This document shows, piece after piece, positions 33,542 to 42,387 of a DNA stretch of 64,000 bases; position 1 is the first letter of the stretch; each line of letters starts with the position of its first letter. The notes under the pieces are model-generated. The model worked only from the letters and a program-made list of their open reading frames with translations. It searched no databases and was not told where the DNA came from. Source of the DNA: Amycolatopsis xylanica (GTDB lineage Bacteria; Actinomycetota; Actinomycetes; Mycobacteriales; Pseudonocardiaceae); contig NZ_FNON01000004.1 in assembly GCF_900107045.1 (NCBI RefSeq), positions 744,001 through 808,000 on the forward strand, given 5' to 3'. The position numbers and the translations under genes are program-made.

Positions 33542-34369
33542 GTGGGCAGGGTGACGGTACGTCGACCAGTGCGGATGCTGTCCGCGAACGGGGAACGGCG
33601 GCGTCCGGATTCGCTGGCCGCGGAGGAGCCGATGGAGCTGCGGGTCGGCGGGAAGCCGCTCGCGGTGACCATGCGGACGCCGGGGAACGACATCGAACTG
33701 GCGCACGGCTTCCTGCTGACCGAGGGCGTCATCGGTTCGCTCGAGGACGTGGCGACGGCGCGGTACTGCGATGGCGTCGACGATCAGGGGCGCAACACCT
33801 ACAACGTGCTCGACGTCGCGCTCGCCGACGGGGTCGCGCCGCCGGATGCCGGGGTGGAGCGGAACTTCTACACGACTTCCTCGTGTGGCGTGTGCGGGAA
33901 GGCCGCGCTGGACGCGGTCAAGCTGAAGACGCGGTTCGCCCCGGAATCGTCGGGGTTCGCGGTGACGACCGAGGTGCTGGCCGGGCTGCCGGATGCCTTG
34001 CGTGCCCAGCAAAAGGTGTTCGCGCAGACCGGCGGGCTGCACGCGGCGGCGTTGTTCGCCGCGGACGGTTCGCTGCTCGTGGTGCGTGAAGACGTGGGGC
34101 GGCACAACGCCGTCGACAAGGTGCTCGGGTGGGCGTTGCTGGAAAACCGGGTGCCGCTGAAGGAAACCGGGCTGCTGGTGTCGAGCCGGGCGTCGTTCGA
34201 ACTGGTGCAAAAGGCCGCCATGGCAGGAATCCCTCTATTGGCCGCGGTGTCGGCACCATCCTCGCTGGCCGTGGAATTGGCCGAGGACAACGGAATGACG
34301 CTGATCGGCTTCCTGCGCGGCGACAGCATGAACCTCTACACCGGCGACGCCCGCGTCCTGACGACCTAG
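33542..34369 (+). CDS. fdhD: Formate dehydrogenase accessory sulfurtransferase
   Basis: Product of 275 residues. FdhD passes sulfur from IscS-like desulfurases to the molybdenum cofactor of formate dehydrogenases. The sulfur-relay motif SSCGVCGK gives C115 and C118; other family blocks are NDIELAHGFLLTEG, GGLHAAALF, REDVGRHNAVDKVLG and LVSSRASFELVQKAAMAGIP. Start GTG 33542; GTG at codon 4 is an alternative. The likely client in this window is the FdhF/YdeP-type enzyme at 16923. Followed by a large hairpin. Confidence 0.95.
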   Translation: MGRVTVRRPVRMLSANGERRRPDSLAAEEPMELRVGGKPLAVTMRTPGNDIELAHGFLLTEGVIGSLEDVATARYCDGVDDQGRNTYNVLDVALADGVAPPDAGVERNFYTTSSCGVCGKAALDAVKLKTRFAPESSGFAVTTEVLAGLPDALRAQQKVFAQTGGLHAAALFAADGSLLVVREDVGRHNAVDKVLGWALLENRVPLKETGLLVSSRASFELVQKAAMAGIPLLAAVSAPSSLAVELAEDNGMTLIGFLRGDSMNLYTGDARVLTT

Positions 34370-34398
34370 CCCGGCCAGCGCCCCAGCCCGACCAGCCC

Positions 34399-34502
34399 AA
34401 ACTGTCTGTGCCCCGCGTTACCGTTGATTCGGGGGGTCCCCAAGGGGCCCCAGGGGGACGAAGGTCCCCTGGATCAACGTTACCGCGGGGCACCGACAGT
34501 TT
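34399..34502. terminator. Large composite inverted repeat between fdhD and carotenoid oxygenase
   Basis: 30-base arms (left from AAACTGTCTGTGCCCCGCG, right ending GCGGGGCACCGACAGTTT) with three mismatches, enclosing further G/C palindromes (GGGGTCCCC; CCAGGGGGAC / GGTCCCCTGG). It separates two convergent genes and can serve as a bidirectional terminator, but is far larger than needed. Confidence 0.85.
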
Positions 34503-34522
34503 TCGGAGCGTGAAGGACGGGG

Positions 34523-35962
34523 TTACTCCGTGGGTGCCCAGTTGCCGTGGAAGCCCTCCGGGACTCGGTCGGGCAGGTGGATGGCGCCGACGAGGTCGAG
34601 GGAGGCGGCGTCGAGCAGGGTCAGGTCGCTGCGCTGGGAGGCGGGGTCGTAGACGAAGCCCATCAGGACGCCGTCGTCCTCGCCGGCGTCCGGGCTGGAC
34701 GGGACGAAGACGAACTCGCCCGGTTCGCGGCCCTTGCCGAAGGTGCGGACCTCGGAGGTGACGCGCTCGAGGTCGTGCTTGAACAGCGCCGGGCCGCGCG
34801 ACGGGCACTGGCCGACCGAGTAGCCGAAGCGGTGGCGGGAGCCGACGAGGCGCTCGTCGACGCGGGGGAACTCCTGGCCGCGGTCGTCGAGGCGTTCTTC
34901 GATGACCTTGCCCGCGGTGAGGTCCACGGTCCAGCGGTCGAGGGTGGGCGGGCCCTCGTTGGGGCCGGTGTGGTCGCGGTCGAACATCTTCGGGTGGCGG
35001 ATGACGTCGAGGACGATCTTGTCGCCGTCGTCGTAGGCGTTCATCGGGTGGAAGACGTAGCAGGGCTCGACGTCGAACCAACGGACGTCCGAGGCGGAGC
35101 CCTCACGCGGCATGACGCCGATGCGGGCCGGGTAGGACGGGTTCCAGCTGTAGGGGAACCGGCCGTTCGAGCCGAGTGAGTCGCCGAGCATGGCGGTGAT
35201 CGGGTCCGGCACGCGGACCTTGCCGATTACCGCCGAGACCACCAGCTTCGCCGGGGTGCGCAGGAACTTCGGCACGGTCGCCTCGACGCCCTGGCCGGCG
35301 TCGAACACCACCGGCAGGTCGTAAAACACGACGTGGTTCTCGGTCAGCGAGAAGTCGTGCATCATCGGCGAGCCGGTGACCTCGATGTCGACCGTGCGGC
35401 GGGCGCGGCCGTCGGTGTCGATCACCGAGTACTGGACGCTGTTGCCGCGCCCGAAGAAGTACGAGACGGCGTGCAGCTCGCCGGTGCGGGGGTCGCGCTT
35501 CGGGTGGGCGGTGTACCCGCCGGGCAGCGTGCCGTCGAAGTCGCACGGGCCGACCGTGTCGAGCTCGTCGGTCAGCTCGTAGTTGGCGACGCCACCCTCG
35601 ACCAGCGCGAGCGTCTTGCCCGCGTGGGAGATGACGTTGGTGTTCGCGCCGAGCGAGTCCATGCCGGCGCGGTGCTCGCGGCCGTGCGGGGTCTCGCCCA
35701 GCGCCTCGGCGATCTTCGGGTTGCGGACCCAGCGGTTGCGGTACCACTGCGCCTTGCCGTCGCGCAGGCGCACGCCGTGGACCATGCCGTCGCCCATGAA
35801 CCAGTTGTAGGTCGCCGGGTCGACCTCGGACAGCGGGTTCGGCCCGTTCCGCAGATAGCGGCCGTCGAGGTACTCCGGGATCGAGCCGGTCACGGCCAGC
35901 TCGGTGATCGTGTGCTCCTTCGCGACGGGCGCGTAGTTGCCCTCAAGGTACTTGTTCCCCAT
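34523..35962 (-). CDS. Carotenoid oxygenase (RPE65/CCD family)
   Basis: Product of 479 residues from ATG 35962, GGGGAG 6 bases upstream. Seven-bladed propeller dioxygenase that holds iron with four histidines: candidates are YTAHPKRD, MMHDFSLTENH, YVFHPMNAYDDGD and the C-terminal GFHGNWAPTE. N-terminal YLRNGPNPLSE and WFMGDGMVHGVRL are typical. Oxidatively cleaves carotenoids, apocarotenoids or stilbene-like compounds. No carotenoid synthesis genes are nearby. Divergent from a TetR gene with a long palindromic operator in between. Confidence 0.93.
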   Translation of the reverse strand: MGNKYLEGNYAPVAKEHTITELAVTGSIPEYLDGRYLRNGPNPLSEVDPATYNWFMGDGMVHGVRLRDGKAQWYRNRWVRNPKIAEALGETPHGREHRAGMDSLGANTNVISHAGKTLALVEGGVANYELTDELDTVGPCDFDGTLPGGYTAHPKRDPRTGELHAVSYFFGRGNSVQYSVIDTDGRARRTVDIEVTGSPMMHDFSLTENHVVFYDLPVVFDAGQGVEATVPKFLRTPAKLVVSAVIGKVRVPDPITAMLGDSLGSNGRFPYSWNPSYPARIGVMPREGSASDVRWFDVEPCYVFHPMNAYDDGDKIVLDVIRHPKMFDRDHTGPNEGPPTLDRWTVDLTAGKVIEERLDDRGQEFPRVDERLVGSRHRFGYSVGQCPSRGPALFKHDLERVTSEVRTFGKGREPGEFVFVPSSPDAGEDDGVLMGFVYDPASQRSDLTLLDAASLDLVGAIHLPDRVPEGFHGNWAPTE

Positions 35963-35980
35963 GACATGCTCCCCTACCTG

Positions 35981-36020
35981 GCATAACTTGGTTATGGTCA
36001 TAGGTATAACAGAGTTATGC
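35981..36020. promoter_or_regulatory. TetR operator between carotenoid oxygenase and tetR
   Basis: Outer arms GCATAACT (35981-35988) and AGTTATGC (36013-36020), inner arms GTTAT / ATAAC (35991-35995, 36006-36010): a 40-bp AT-rich nested palindrome lying 18 bases upstream of the oxygenase ATG and 13 bases before the tetR GTG. A possible -10 (GATACT, 36021-36026) for leaderless tetR follows. Confidence 0.7.
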
Positions 36021-36033
36021 GATACTGGCAAAC

Positions 36034-36732
36034 GTGACAGCCGAAGACATCCGAAGCCGACTTGTCGACGCCGCCGTGCATTTGCTGGCCGAGGGCGGAC
36101 CCGAGGCGCTGCAGGCGCGCAAGGTCGCCGCCGAGGTCGGCGCCTCGACCATGGCCGTCTACACCCATTTCGGCGGGATGGGCGAGCTCGTCGAGGCGGT
36201 GGCGCGCGAGGGGTTCCGGCGCCTGCGCGACAACCTCGGGCGGATTCCACCCGGCGACGACCCGGTCGCCGACATCTTCGTCAAAGCCTATGCGTACCGA
36301 CACACCGCTGTAGAACATCCGCAGCTGTACGCGGTCACCTTCGGGCTGTCCGCGCCGGGTGGCAAGCGAGCCGCGATCAAGGGTGTCGCCGACTTGACAG
36401 ACGCCAATTCCGAAGAAGGCCGCGAAGCCCTCTCTCACATCGTGGATGCCTCCGCGCGCGCCATCGAGGCCGGAAGATTCCGCCAGGCGGAACCACTGGA
36501 AGTGGCTTCACAGCTCTGGAGCGGCGTGCACGGCTACGTGACCCTCGAGATCGCCGGCCACTTCGGCGAGGACAACGCGGGCGTAAATCAAGTACTCCTA
36601 CCCCTTGGTGTGACTCTCGCAGTAGGACTGGGTGACACTCCGGAGTCGGCCGCGCGATCGCAGAGGGTGGCGGTGGACACTTGGCGCAAGGCGAACGGAA
36701 ACGCCGGGCACCCATCTGACGATGTGAGGTGA
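36034..36732 (+). CDS. TetR-family regulator
   Basis: Product of 232 residues from GTG 36034. Helix-turn-helix: DAAVHLLAEGGPEALQARK then VAAEVGASTMAVYTHFGG. The C-terminal domain is a WHG-type ligand domain (WSGVHGYVTLEIAGHFG). Likely represses itself and the divergent carotenoid oxygenase through the operator at 35981-36020. Probably leaderless. Confidence 0.9.
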   Translation: MTAEDIRSRLVDAAVHLLAEGGPEALQARKVAAEVGASTMAVYTHFGGMGELVEAVAREGFRRLRDNLGRIPPGDDPVADIFVKAYAYRHTAVEHPQLYAVTFGLSAPGGKRAAIKGVADLTDANSEEGREALSHIVDASARAIEAGRFRQAEPLEVASQLWSGVHGYVTLEIAGHFGEDNAGVNQVLLPLGVTLAVGLGDTPESAARSQRVAVDTWRKANGNAGHPSDDVR

Positions 36733-36777
36733 AAGGTCGGTGACTGAGGCAACGCGGGGGCGGGTGTCATACGTCTG

Positions 36778-36809
36778 ACCTGGTGAGGATCTTGGAGAGG
36801 GGACCAGGT
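36778..36809 (+). promoter_or_regulatory. Hairpin enclosing ribosome site of esterase gene
   Basis: ACCTGGT (36778-36784) pairs with ACCAGGT (36803-36809); the loop holds GGAGAGG and the right arm includes the first two bases of the GTG start. This could reduce translation. Only 7 bp, so weak. Confidence 0.35.
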
Positions 36810-37743
36810 GGACACGGGGGACGACAAGGGCGGCAAGCGTGCTTCGGCGCGCCGCTGGATCAGCCGCCGGTCGGTGCTGATCGCGGGTGCTTCGGGACTC
36901 GCGGTAACCGGCATCGCGGCCGGTTCGGCGACCGGGCGGCTGCCGTTCAGCCCGGCGCTGCAGCGTGCGGCGGGGGTGACCGCGCCGACGCCGACGACCC
37001 AGACGGGCGTCGTGCGCGTCGAGCGGGTGTTCTCGGCCGCGCGCAACCGCGAGGTCGAGCTGCTGACCATGCTGCCGTCCAAGTCACCGGCTCCCGGACT
37101 GCCGATGTCGCTGATGCTGCACGGCCTGCGCGGCAACGCGCGCCACGCCTCCCCCACCGGCCTGCTCAAGCAGCTCAGCGGTGAGGTCTCCCGCCGCGCG
37201 GTGCCCGCGTTCGGGTTCGTCGCGGTCGACGGCGGCGACAACTACTGGCACGAGGCCCACCCCGGCGACAACCCGATGGCGATGCTGCTGGAGGAGGTGC
37301 CCCGCTGGCTGGCCGAACGCGGCCTCGGCGGCACCGACGGCAAGCCGTTCGCCTGCGCGGGCCTGTCGATGGGCGGCTTCGGGGCGATGCTCTACGCCAG
37401 GCGCCGCGCCGAGCGCCATGACCCGCCCGCCGCCGTGGCGGCGCTGGCGCCCGCGCTGATGACGTCCTGGTCCGAGATGAACAAGCGCAAGGCGTTCCGC
37501 GACGCCGCCGACTGGGCGTCCATGGACCCGCTGAAGAACATCGGCGCGCTGAAGGGCATCCCGACGGCCATCTACTGCGGCACTGAGGACGATTTCATCG
37601 GCGGCGTGCGCAAGTACATCGCCGAAGCCCGCCCCACCGTGGCGCACACGGCACGGGGCAGGCACGGAGACGGGTTCAACCGGACGGTGGTGCCCAGCCT
37701 GGTCGGGTTCCTCGGGAAACACGTCCCCAAGGCCAACGCCTAA
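36808..37743 (+). CDS. Secreted alpha/beta esterase (EsteraseD/antigen-85-like), Tat-type signal
   Basis: Product of 311 residues from GTG 36808, ribosome site GGAGAGG. The N-terminus has a twin-arginine pattern (WISRRSVLIAGASGLAVTG), suggesting Tat export with or without membrane retention. Catalytic core: SLMLHGLRGN (oxyanion region), nucleophile in CAGLSMGGFGAML, acid in YCGTEDDFIGG and base in GRHGDGFNRT. Antigen-85/esterase D fold; may act on cell-wall or lipid esters. Stands alone. Confidence 0.85.
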   Translation: MDTGDDKGGKRASARRWISRRSVLIAGASGLAVTGIAAGSATGRLPFSPALQRAAGVTAPTPTTQTGVVRVERVFSAARNREVELLTMLPSKSPAPGLPMSLMLHGLRGNARHASPTGLLKQLSGEVSRRAVPAFGFVAVDGGDNYWHEAHPGDNPMAMLLEEVPRWLAERGLGGTDGKPFACAGLSMGGFGAMLYARRRAERHDPPAAVAALAPALMTSWSEMNKRKAFRDAADWASMDPLKNIGALKGIPTAIYCGTEDDFIGGVRKYIAEARPTVAHTARGRHGDGFNRTVVPSLVGFLGKHVPKANA

Positions 37744-37751
37744 GACACGGC

Positions 37752-38099
37752 CTAGCTGGAGGCGATTTCAAGCCACCTGGCGGCGACCGACATCAGCCAG
37801 AAGCCGACCAGGGTGCCCGCGAGGAACCACGAGGTCCAGACGAGCAGGCCGCGGTCGTCCTCGGCCTTCGCCCGCATGCGGCTGAGCGCATACCAGGCGA
37901 AGGCGAGGAACGGCAGCGGCATCAAGGGCAGCGCCGAGAACCGGACGACGACCGCGACCAGGCAGGTCACGGCCAGCACGATCAGCACGATCGTCAGCAC
38001 CCGGTGCAGCTTGGGATAACGGTGGTACGTCGCCGTGACGACGCGCTGCGAGAGCTCCGTGATGCCCGGAACCTCTTCTGACACGTTCTGCTGGACCAC
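37752..38099 (-). CDS. Small membrane protein downstream of clpX
   Basis: Product of 115 residues from GTG 38099, whose G overlaps the last base of the clpX stop (TAGTG). Three hydrophobic segments (VLTIVLIVLAVTCLVAVVV; LMPLPFLAFAWYAL; WFLAGTLVGFWLMSVAA) with a short soluble start. Unknown function; coupling to clpX suggests co-expression. Confidence 0.65.
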   Translation of the reverse strand: MVQQNVSEEVPGITELSQRVVTATYHRYPKLHRVLTIVLIVLAVTCLVAVVVRFSALPLMPLPFLAFAWYALSRMRAKAEDDRGLLVWTSWFLAGTLVGFWLMSVAARWLEIASS

Positions 38100-39394
38100 T
38101 ATGCCGACTTCTCGCCACGCTCACTGCGGGTCCGGCGGGACGGCTGCCGCGACACGATGGTCGGGTTGACGTTCTCCCGGACGGTCTGCTCGGTGATGAC
38201 CACCTTGGCCACGTCATCCCGGCTGGGGATGTCGTACATGACCGGCTGCAGCACCTCTTCGAGGATCGCGCGCAGGCCACGGGCGCCGGTGCCGCGGAGC
38301 ACGGCCTGGTCGGCGATGGCCTCGAGCGCGGTCTTGGTGAACTCCAGCTCGACGTTGTCCATCTCGAAGAGCTTCTTGTACTGCTTGACCAGCGCGTTGC
38401 GCGGCTCGGTCAAGATCGACACAAGAGAGTTCTTGTCGAGGTGGGTCACGCTGGCCACGACCGGGAGACGACCGATGAACTCGGGGATGAGCCCGAACTT
38501 GATCAGGTCCTCCGGCATGGTGTCCGAGAAGACGTCGCTCTCGTCGATCTCGGCCTTGGTGCGGATCTCCGCGCCGAAGCCGAGGCCGCGCTTGCCGACG
38601 CGCTCGTTGATGATCTTCTCGAGGCCCGCGAACGCACCCGCCACGATGAACAGCACGTTCGTCGTGTCGATCTGGATGAACTCCTGGTGCGGGTGCTTGC
38701 GGCCGCCCTGCGGCGGCACCGAGGCGGTGGTGCCTTCGAGGATCTTCAGCAGCGCCTGCTGCACGCCCTCACCGGACACATCGCGGGTGATCGACGGGTT
38801 CTCGCTCTTGCGGGCGATCTTGTCGACCTCGTCGATGTAGATGATGCCGGTCTCGGCGCGCTTGACGTCGTAGTCGGCCGCCTGGATCAGCTTGAGGAGG
38901 ATGTTCTCGACATCCTCACCGACGTACCCGGCCTCGGTGAGCGCCGTGGCGTCCGCGATCGCGAAGGGGACATTGAGCAATTTCGCGAGGGTCTGCGCCA
39001 GGTACGTCTTGCCGCATCCGGTCGGGCCGAGCATCAGGATGTTCGACTTGGCCAGCTCGACGGGCTCCTCCTTGGAGTCCTTCGGGCCCGCCTTGTCGTC
39101 GGCCTGAATGCGCTTGTAGTGGTTGTAGACCGCTACCGCGAGGGTCCGCTTGGCGTCATCCTGGCCGATGATGTACTGCTCGAGGAACTCGTGGATGTCG
39201 GCGGGTTTGGGCAGCTCGTCGAGCTTGACCTCACCGGCCTCGGCCAGTTCTTCCTCGATGATCTCGTTGCAGAGATCGATGCACTCATCGCAGATGTACA
39301 CGCCGGGCCCGGCGATGAGCTTCTTCACCTGCTTCTGGCTCTTCCCGCAGAAAGAACACTTCAGTAGGTCTCCGCCGTCACCGATCCGTGCCAT
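38099..39394 (-). CDS. clpX: ATP-dependent Clp protease ATP-binding subunit ClpX
   Basis: Product of 431 residues. AAA+ unfoldase that feeds substrates to ClpP. N-terminal zinc domain CSFCGKSQKQV...YICDEC (four cysteines), Walker A GPTGCGKTYLAQ near residue 125, Walker B IIYIDEVDK, the pore/RKH loop GGRKHPHQEF, and IGF-loop/sensor regions. Transcribed separately from clpP1P2 because a terminator lies between them. Confidence 0.98.
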   Translation of the reverse strand: MARIGDGGDLLKCSFCGKSQKQVKKLIAGPGVYICDECIDLCNEIIEEELAEAGEVKLDELPKPADIHEFLEQYIIGQDDAKRTLAVAVYNHYKRIQADDKAGPKDSKEEPVELAKSNILMLGPTGCGKTYLAQTLAKLLNVPFAIADATALTEAGYVGEDVENILLKLIQAADYDVKRAETGIIYIDEVDKIARKSENPSITRDVSGEGVQQALLKILEGTTASVPPQGGRKHPHQEFIQIDTTNVLFIVAGAFAGLEKIINERVGKRGLGFGAEIRTKAEIDESDVFSDTMPEDLIKFGLIPEFIGRLPVVASVTHLDKNSLVSILTEPRNALVKQYKKLFEMDNVELEFTKTALEAIADQAVLRGTGARGLRAILEEVLQPVMYDIPSRDDVAKVVITEQTVRENVNPTIVSRQPSRRTRSERGEKSA

Positions 39395-39563
39395 GGCCGT
39401 TGACCTTGTCCCCTCCGGTGCCCAGCACCTGATCTCTGCTCGCCCCGGTCATGGATTTCCTGACAGGGTACTCACGCGCTGCCACTGACGGTACCCGTCC
39501 GGCGCGCCTGACGGGAGCACCAACAAGGTTCCTACCGTGCCCGAAAGACCCTAGACCGTGACG

Positions 39564-39594
39564 CCGGTGCGTGTCTTCTCCCGACACGCACCGG
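39564..39594. terminator. Terminator after clpP2
   Basis: Perfect 12-bp arms CCGGTGCGTGTC / GACACGCACCGG, 7-base loop, 12 bases beyond the clpP2 stop on the minus strand and before clpX. Confidence 0.8.
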
Positions 39595-39606
39595 CTCGGT
39601 GGTCGT

Positions 39607-40233
39607 TTAGTTCGCAGAAGCTTTGCGATACGGAAGCACCTCGTCGATGATCCCGTATTCCTTGGCCTCCGCGGCCGTGAGGATCTTGTCGCGCTCGACG
39701 TCCGCACGGACCTGCTCCGGGTCCCGGTTGGTGTGCTTCGCCAGCGTGGTCTCCATCAGGCGGCGCACGCGCTGGATCTCGTTGGCCTGGATCTCCAGGT
39801 CCGAAACCTGCCCGTAGGTGCCCTCGGTGGCCGGCTGGTGGATGAGCACCCGCGCGTTCGGCAGCGCGAGGCGCTTGCCAGGCGTTCCGGCCGCCAGAAG
39901 CACGGCGGCGGCCGAAGCGGCCTGGCCGAGCGCGACGGTCTGGATGTCGGGGCGGACGAACTGCATGGTGTCGTAGATCGCCATCAGCGAGGTGAACGAG
40001 CCACCCGGCGAGTTGATGTAGATGGTGATGTCGCGGTCCGGGTCCTCGTGCTCGAGGTGCAGGAGCTGGGCCATCACGTCGTTGGCCGACGCGTCGTCCA
40101 CCTGCACGCCGAGGAAGATGACGCGCTCCTCGTAGAGCTTGTTGTACGGGTTGGATTCCTTGATCCCGTAGCTGGTGCGCTCGACGTACGAGGGCAGGAT
40201 GTACCGGGACTGCGGAAGCTCGAACTTGCTCAT
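39607..40233 (-). CDS. clpP2: Clp protease proteolytic subunit (ClpP2)
   Basis: Product of 208 residues. Serine protease of the ClpP fold: nucleophile in GQAASAAAVLLAAG, histidine in ARVLIHQPA, plus NSPGGSFTSL. It follows clpP1 by 28 bases; in actinobacteria ClpP1 and ClpP2 form a mixed two-ring protease essential for growth. Which paralogue is P1 and which is P2 is taken from gene order. Confidence 0.95.
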   Translation of the reverse strand: MSKFELPQSRYILPSYVERTSYGIKESNPYNKLYEERVIFLGVQVDDASANDVMAQLLHLEHEDPDRDITIYINSPGGSFTSLMAIYDTMQFVRPDIQTVALGQAASAAAVLLAAGTPGKRLALPNARVLIHQPATEGTYGQVSDLEIQANEIQRVRRLMETTLAKHTNRDPEQVRADVERDKILTAAEAKEYGIIDEVLPYRKASAN

Positions 40234-40261
40234 GTTCTCTCCTGTAAGCCTTCGCGTCCGG

Positions 40262-40870
40262 TCAGTTACCCGCGGCAGGGTTTGTCAGGTCGCGGGTGAG
40301 GACGTGGTCCACGAAGCCGTAATCCTTGGCCTCCTGGGCGGTGAACCAGCGGTCGCGGTCACCGTCCTTGACGATCTGCTCGACCGTCTGCCCGGTCTGC
40401 TCCGCGGTGATCCTGGCGAGCTCCTGCTTCCACTTGCCGAACACCTCGGCCTGGATCGCGATGTCCGACGCGGTGCCGCCGACACCGGCCGACGGCTGGT
40501 GCATCAGGATGCGCGCGTGGGGCAGCGAGTAGCGCTTGCCGGGGGTGCCCGAAGAGAGCAAGAACTGACCCATCGAGGCCGCCAGGCCCATCGCGTAGGT
40601 GGCGACGTCCGGCTTGATCAGCTGCATCGTGTCGTAGATGGCGAAACCGGCGGTCACCGAGCCACCCGGCGAGTTGATGTAGAAGCGGATGTCCGACTCG
40701 GAGTCGTCGGCGTCGAGCAGCAGGAGCTGCGCGGTGATCCGGTTGGCGACCTCGTCGTTGACCTCGGAGCCGAGGACCACGATGCGCTCCTGGAGCAACC
40801 GCTCGAACACCGAGTCGGTCAGGTTGAGCCCGGCGGTGCTCGACCGCGCCTCGGGCATGTGCTGCGTCAC
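40262..40870 (-). CDS. clpP1: Clp protease proteolytic subunit (ClpP1)
   Basis: Product of 202 residues from GTG 40870 (ATG 40858 is the alternative, four codons later). Nucleophile in GLAASMGQFLLSSG, histidine in ARILMHQPSAG, aspartate near DRDRWFTAQEAKDYG. First gene of the clpP1-clpP2 operon, separated from tig by a terminator. The C-rich upstream region also holds a GGCGGCCC / GGGCCGCC hairpin (40893-40914). Confidence 0.95.
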   Translation of the reverse strand: MTQHMPEARSSTAGLNLTDSVFERLLQERIVVLGSEVNDEVANRITAQLLLLDADDSESDIRFYINSPGGSVTAGFAIYDTMQLIKPDVATYAMGLAASMGQFLLSSGTPGKRYSLPHARILMHQPSAGVGGTASDIAIQAEVFGKWKQELARITAEQTGQTVEQIVKDGDRDRWFTAQEAKDYGFVDHVLTRDLTNPAAGN

Positions 40871-40956
40871 GTCTGCCTGCCTTTTCGCCGCTGGCGGCCC
40901 TCGTGGGGGCCGCCGCTTCGTTCTGGGAGATCTGAGGATCTTGCAACCGACCCTAA

Positions 40957-40998
40957 CGAACTTGGGCGGTGCAGAATGCCTGACACCGCCCAAGTTCG
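40957..40998. terminator. Terminator after tig
   Basis: Perfect 15-bp arms CGAACTTGGGCGGTG / CACCGCCCAAGTTCG, 12-base loop, 9 bases beyond the tig stop on the minus strand. Confidence 0.85.
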
Positions 40999-41007
40999 CT
41001 CAGAGCT

Positions 41008-42387
41008 TTAGCTTTCGCTGGTGGCGGAAGCCTCTTCGGTGACCTGCGCCTCACCCGAAGGGGTCTCGTCGGCGCCGAACAGCTCGTTGAGGTCCACCGA
41101 CGCGCCGGAGCCGTCGACGATCGCGGCCTTGCGGACGACCGAGGCCAGCGCCTTGCCGCGGCGGACGTCGGCGAAGATCGCGGACAGCTGGCCGGACTGC
41201 TGGGCACGCTGGACGTACTCGTCCGGGCTGATGCCGAAGCGCTGGGCCTGGTAGATGATCCGCTCGGTGAGCTCGCCGTCGTTGACCGAGGTCTTCTCGT
41301 TGTCGGCGATGGTGTCCAGCAGCAGCTGCGTGCGGACGGCCTTCTCCGACTCCTCGCGGACGTCGGCGTCGAACTCCTCGACGGTCTTGCCCTCGGCCTC
41401 GAGCGCCTGCGCGAACGCGGCCTCGTCGTGGTCGAACTGGTGGATCGCGTCGTGCTTGCGGTTCTCGATCTCGCCCTCGAGTACCTTCTCCGGGATCGGG
41501 ACCTCGGTGCGCTCGAGCAGCAGCTCGAGGACCTTGTCGCGAGCCTGGACGCCCTGCTGCATCTTCTTGACGCGGGACAGGCGGGTGCGCAGGTCGGACT
41601 TGAGCTCGTCGATGGTGTCGAACTCGCTCGCCAGCTGGGCGAACTCGTCGTCGGCCTCGGGCAGCTCGCGCTGCTTCACGGTCTGGACGACGACGGTGAC
41701 CTCGGCGTCCTTGCCCGCGTGCTCACCGGCGACCAGCTGGGTGGTGAAGGTCTTGGTCTCGCCGGCGGTGGCGCCGATGATGGCGTCGTCGATGCCATCG
41801 ACGAGCTGGCCGGAGCCGATCTCGTAGGACAGGCCGGTGGTCGAGGCCTCCTCGACGTCCTGGCCGTCGACGGTGGCGGAGAGGTCGATCGAGACGAAGT
41901 CGCCGTTCTCGGCGGGGCGCTCGACGCCGGTCAGCGTGCCGAAGCGGGCGCGCAGCTCGTCGAGCTGCTCGTCGACCTCGGCGTCGGTCAGGTCGACGTC
42001 GTCGACGCTGATCTCGACACCGGCCAGGTCGGGCACCTCGATGTCGGGGCGCACGTCGACCTCGGCGGTGAACTCGAGCACGACCTTGTCCTCGAGCTTC
42101 GTCACGTCGAACTCGGGCTGGCCCAGCGTGCGGACCTCGCCCGCGCGCACCGCCTCCATGTACTTGGCGGGGATGACCTCGTTGACGACCTCATCGAGCA
42201 CCGGGGCGCGACCGATCCGGCTTTCCAGGACACGAGCGGGGGCCTTGCCGGGACGGAAACCCGGGATCCGGACCTGCTGGGCGATCTTGCGGTAGGCGCG
42301 CTCGAAGTTCGGTTTGAGCTCGTCGAACGGCACCTCGACATTGATCTTCACTCGCGTCGGGCTGACCTGCTCGACGGTGCTCTTCAA
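41008..42387 (-). CDS. tig: Trigger factor
   Basis: Product of 459 residues. Ribosome-bound chaperone and prolyl isomerase that meets nascent chains. The N-terminal ribosome-binding segment is present (IPGFRPGKAPARVLESRIG); the FKBP-type PPIase domain runs from about 160 (ENGDFVSIDLSATV, SGQLVDGIDDAIIG). The C-terminal arms are helical and acidic. The start codon is TTG (42387), fixed by GAGGAG 6 bases upstream and by alignment to the family start. Transcribed alone. Confidence 0.96.
   Translation of the reverse strand: MKSTVEQVSPTRVKINVEVPFDELKPNFERAYRKIAQQVRIPGFRPGKAPARVLESRIGRAPVLDEVVNEVIPAKYMEAVRAGEVRTLGQPEFDVTKLEDKVVLEFTAEVDVRPDIEVPDLAGVEISVDDVDLTDAEVDEQLDELRARFGTLTGVERPAENGDFVSIDLSATVDGQDVEEASTTGLSYEIGSGQLVDGIDDAIIGATAGETKTFTTQLVAGEHAGKDAEVTVVVQTVKQRELPEADDEFAQLASEFDTIDELKSDLRTRLSRVKKMQQGVQARDKVLELLLERTEVPIPEKVLEGEIENRKHDAIHQFDHDEAAFAQALEAEGKTVEEFDADVREESEKAVRTQLLLDTIADNEKTSVNDGELTERIIYQAQRFGISPDEYVQRAQQSGQLSAIFADVRRGKALASVVRKAAIVDGSGASVDLNELFGADETPSGEAQVTEEASATSES

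Noticed and set aside
16923..34369. Formate dehydrogenase operon including fdhD
   Set aside because: The two genes are 14 kb apart with unrelated operons between; only a functional link is reasonable.
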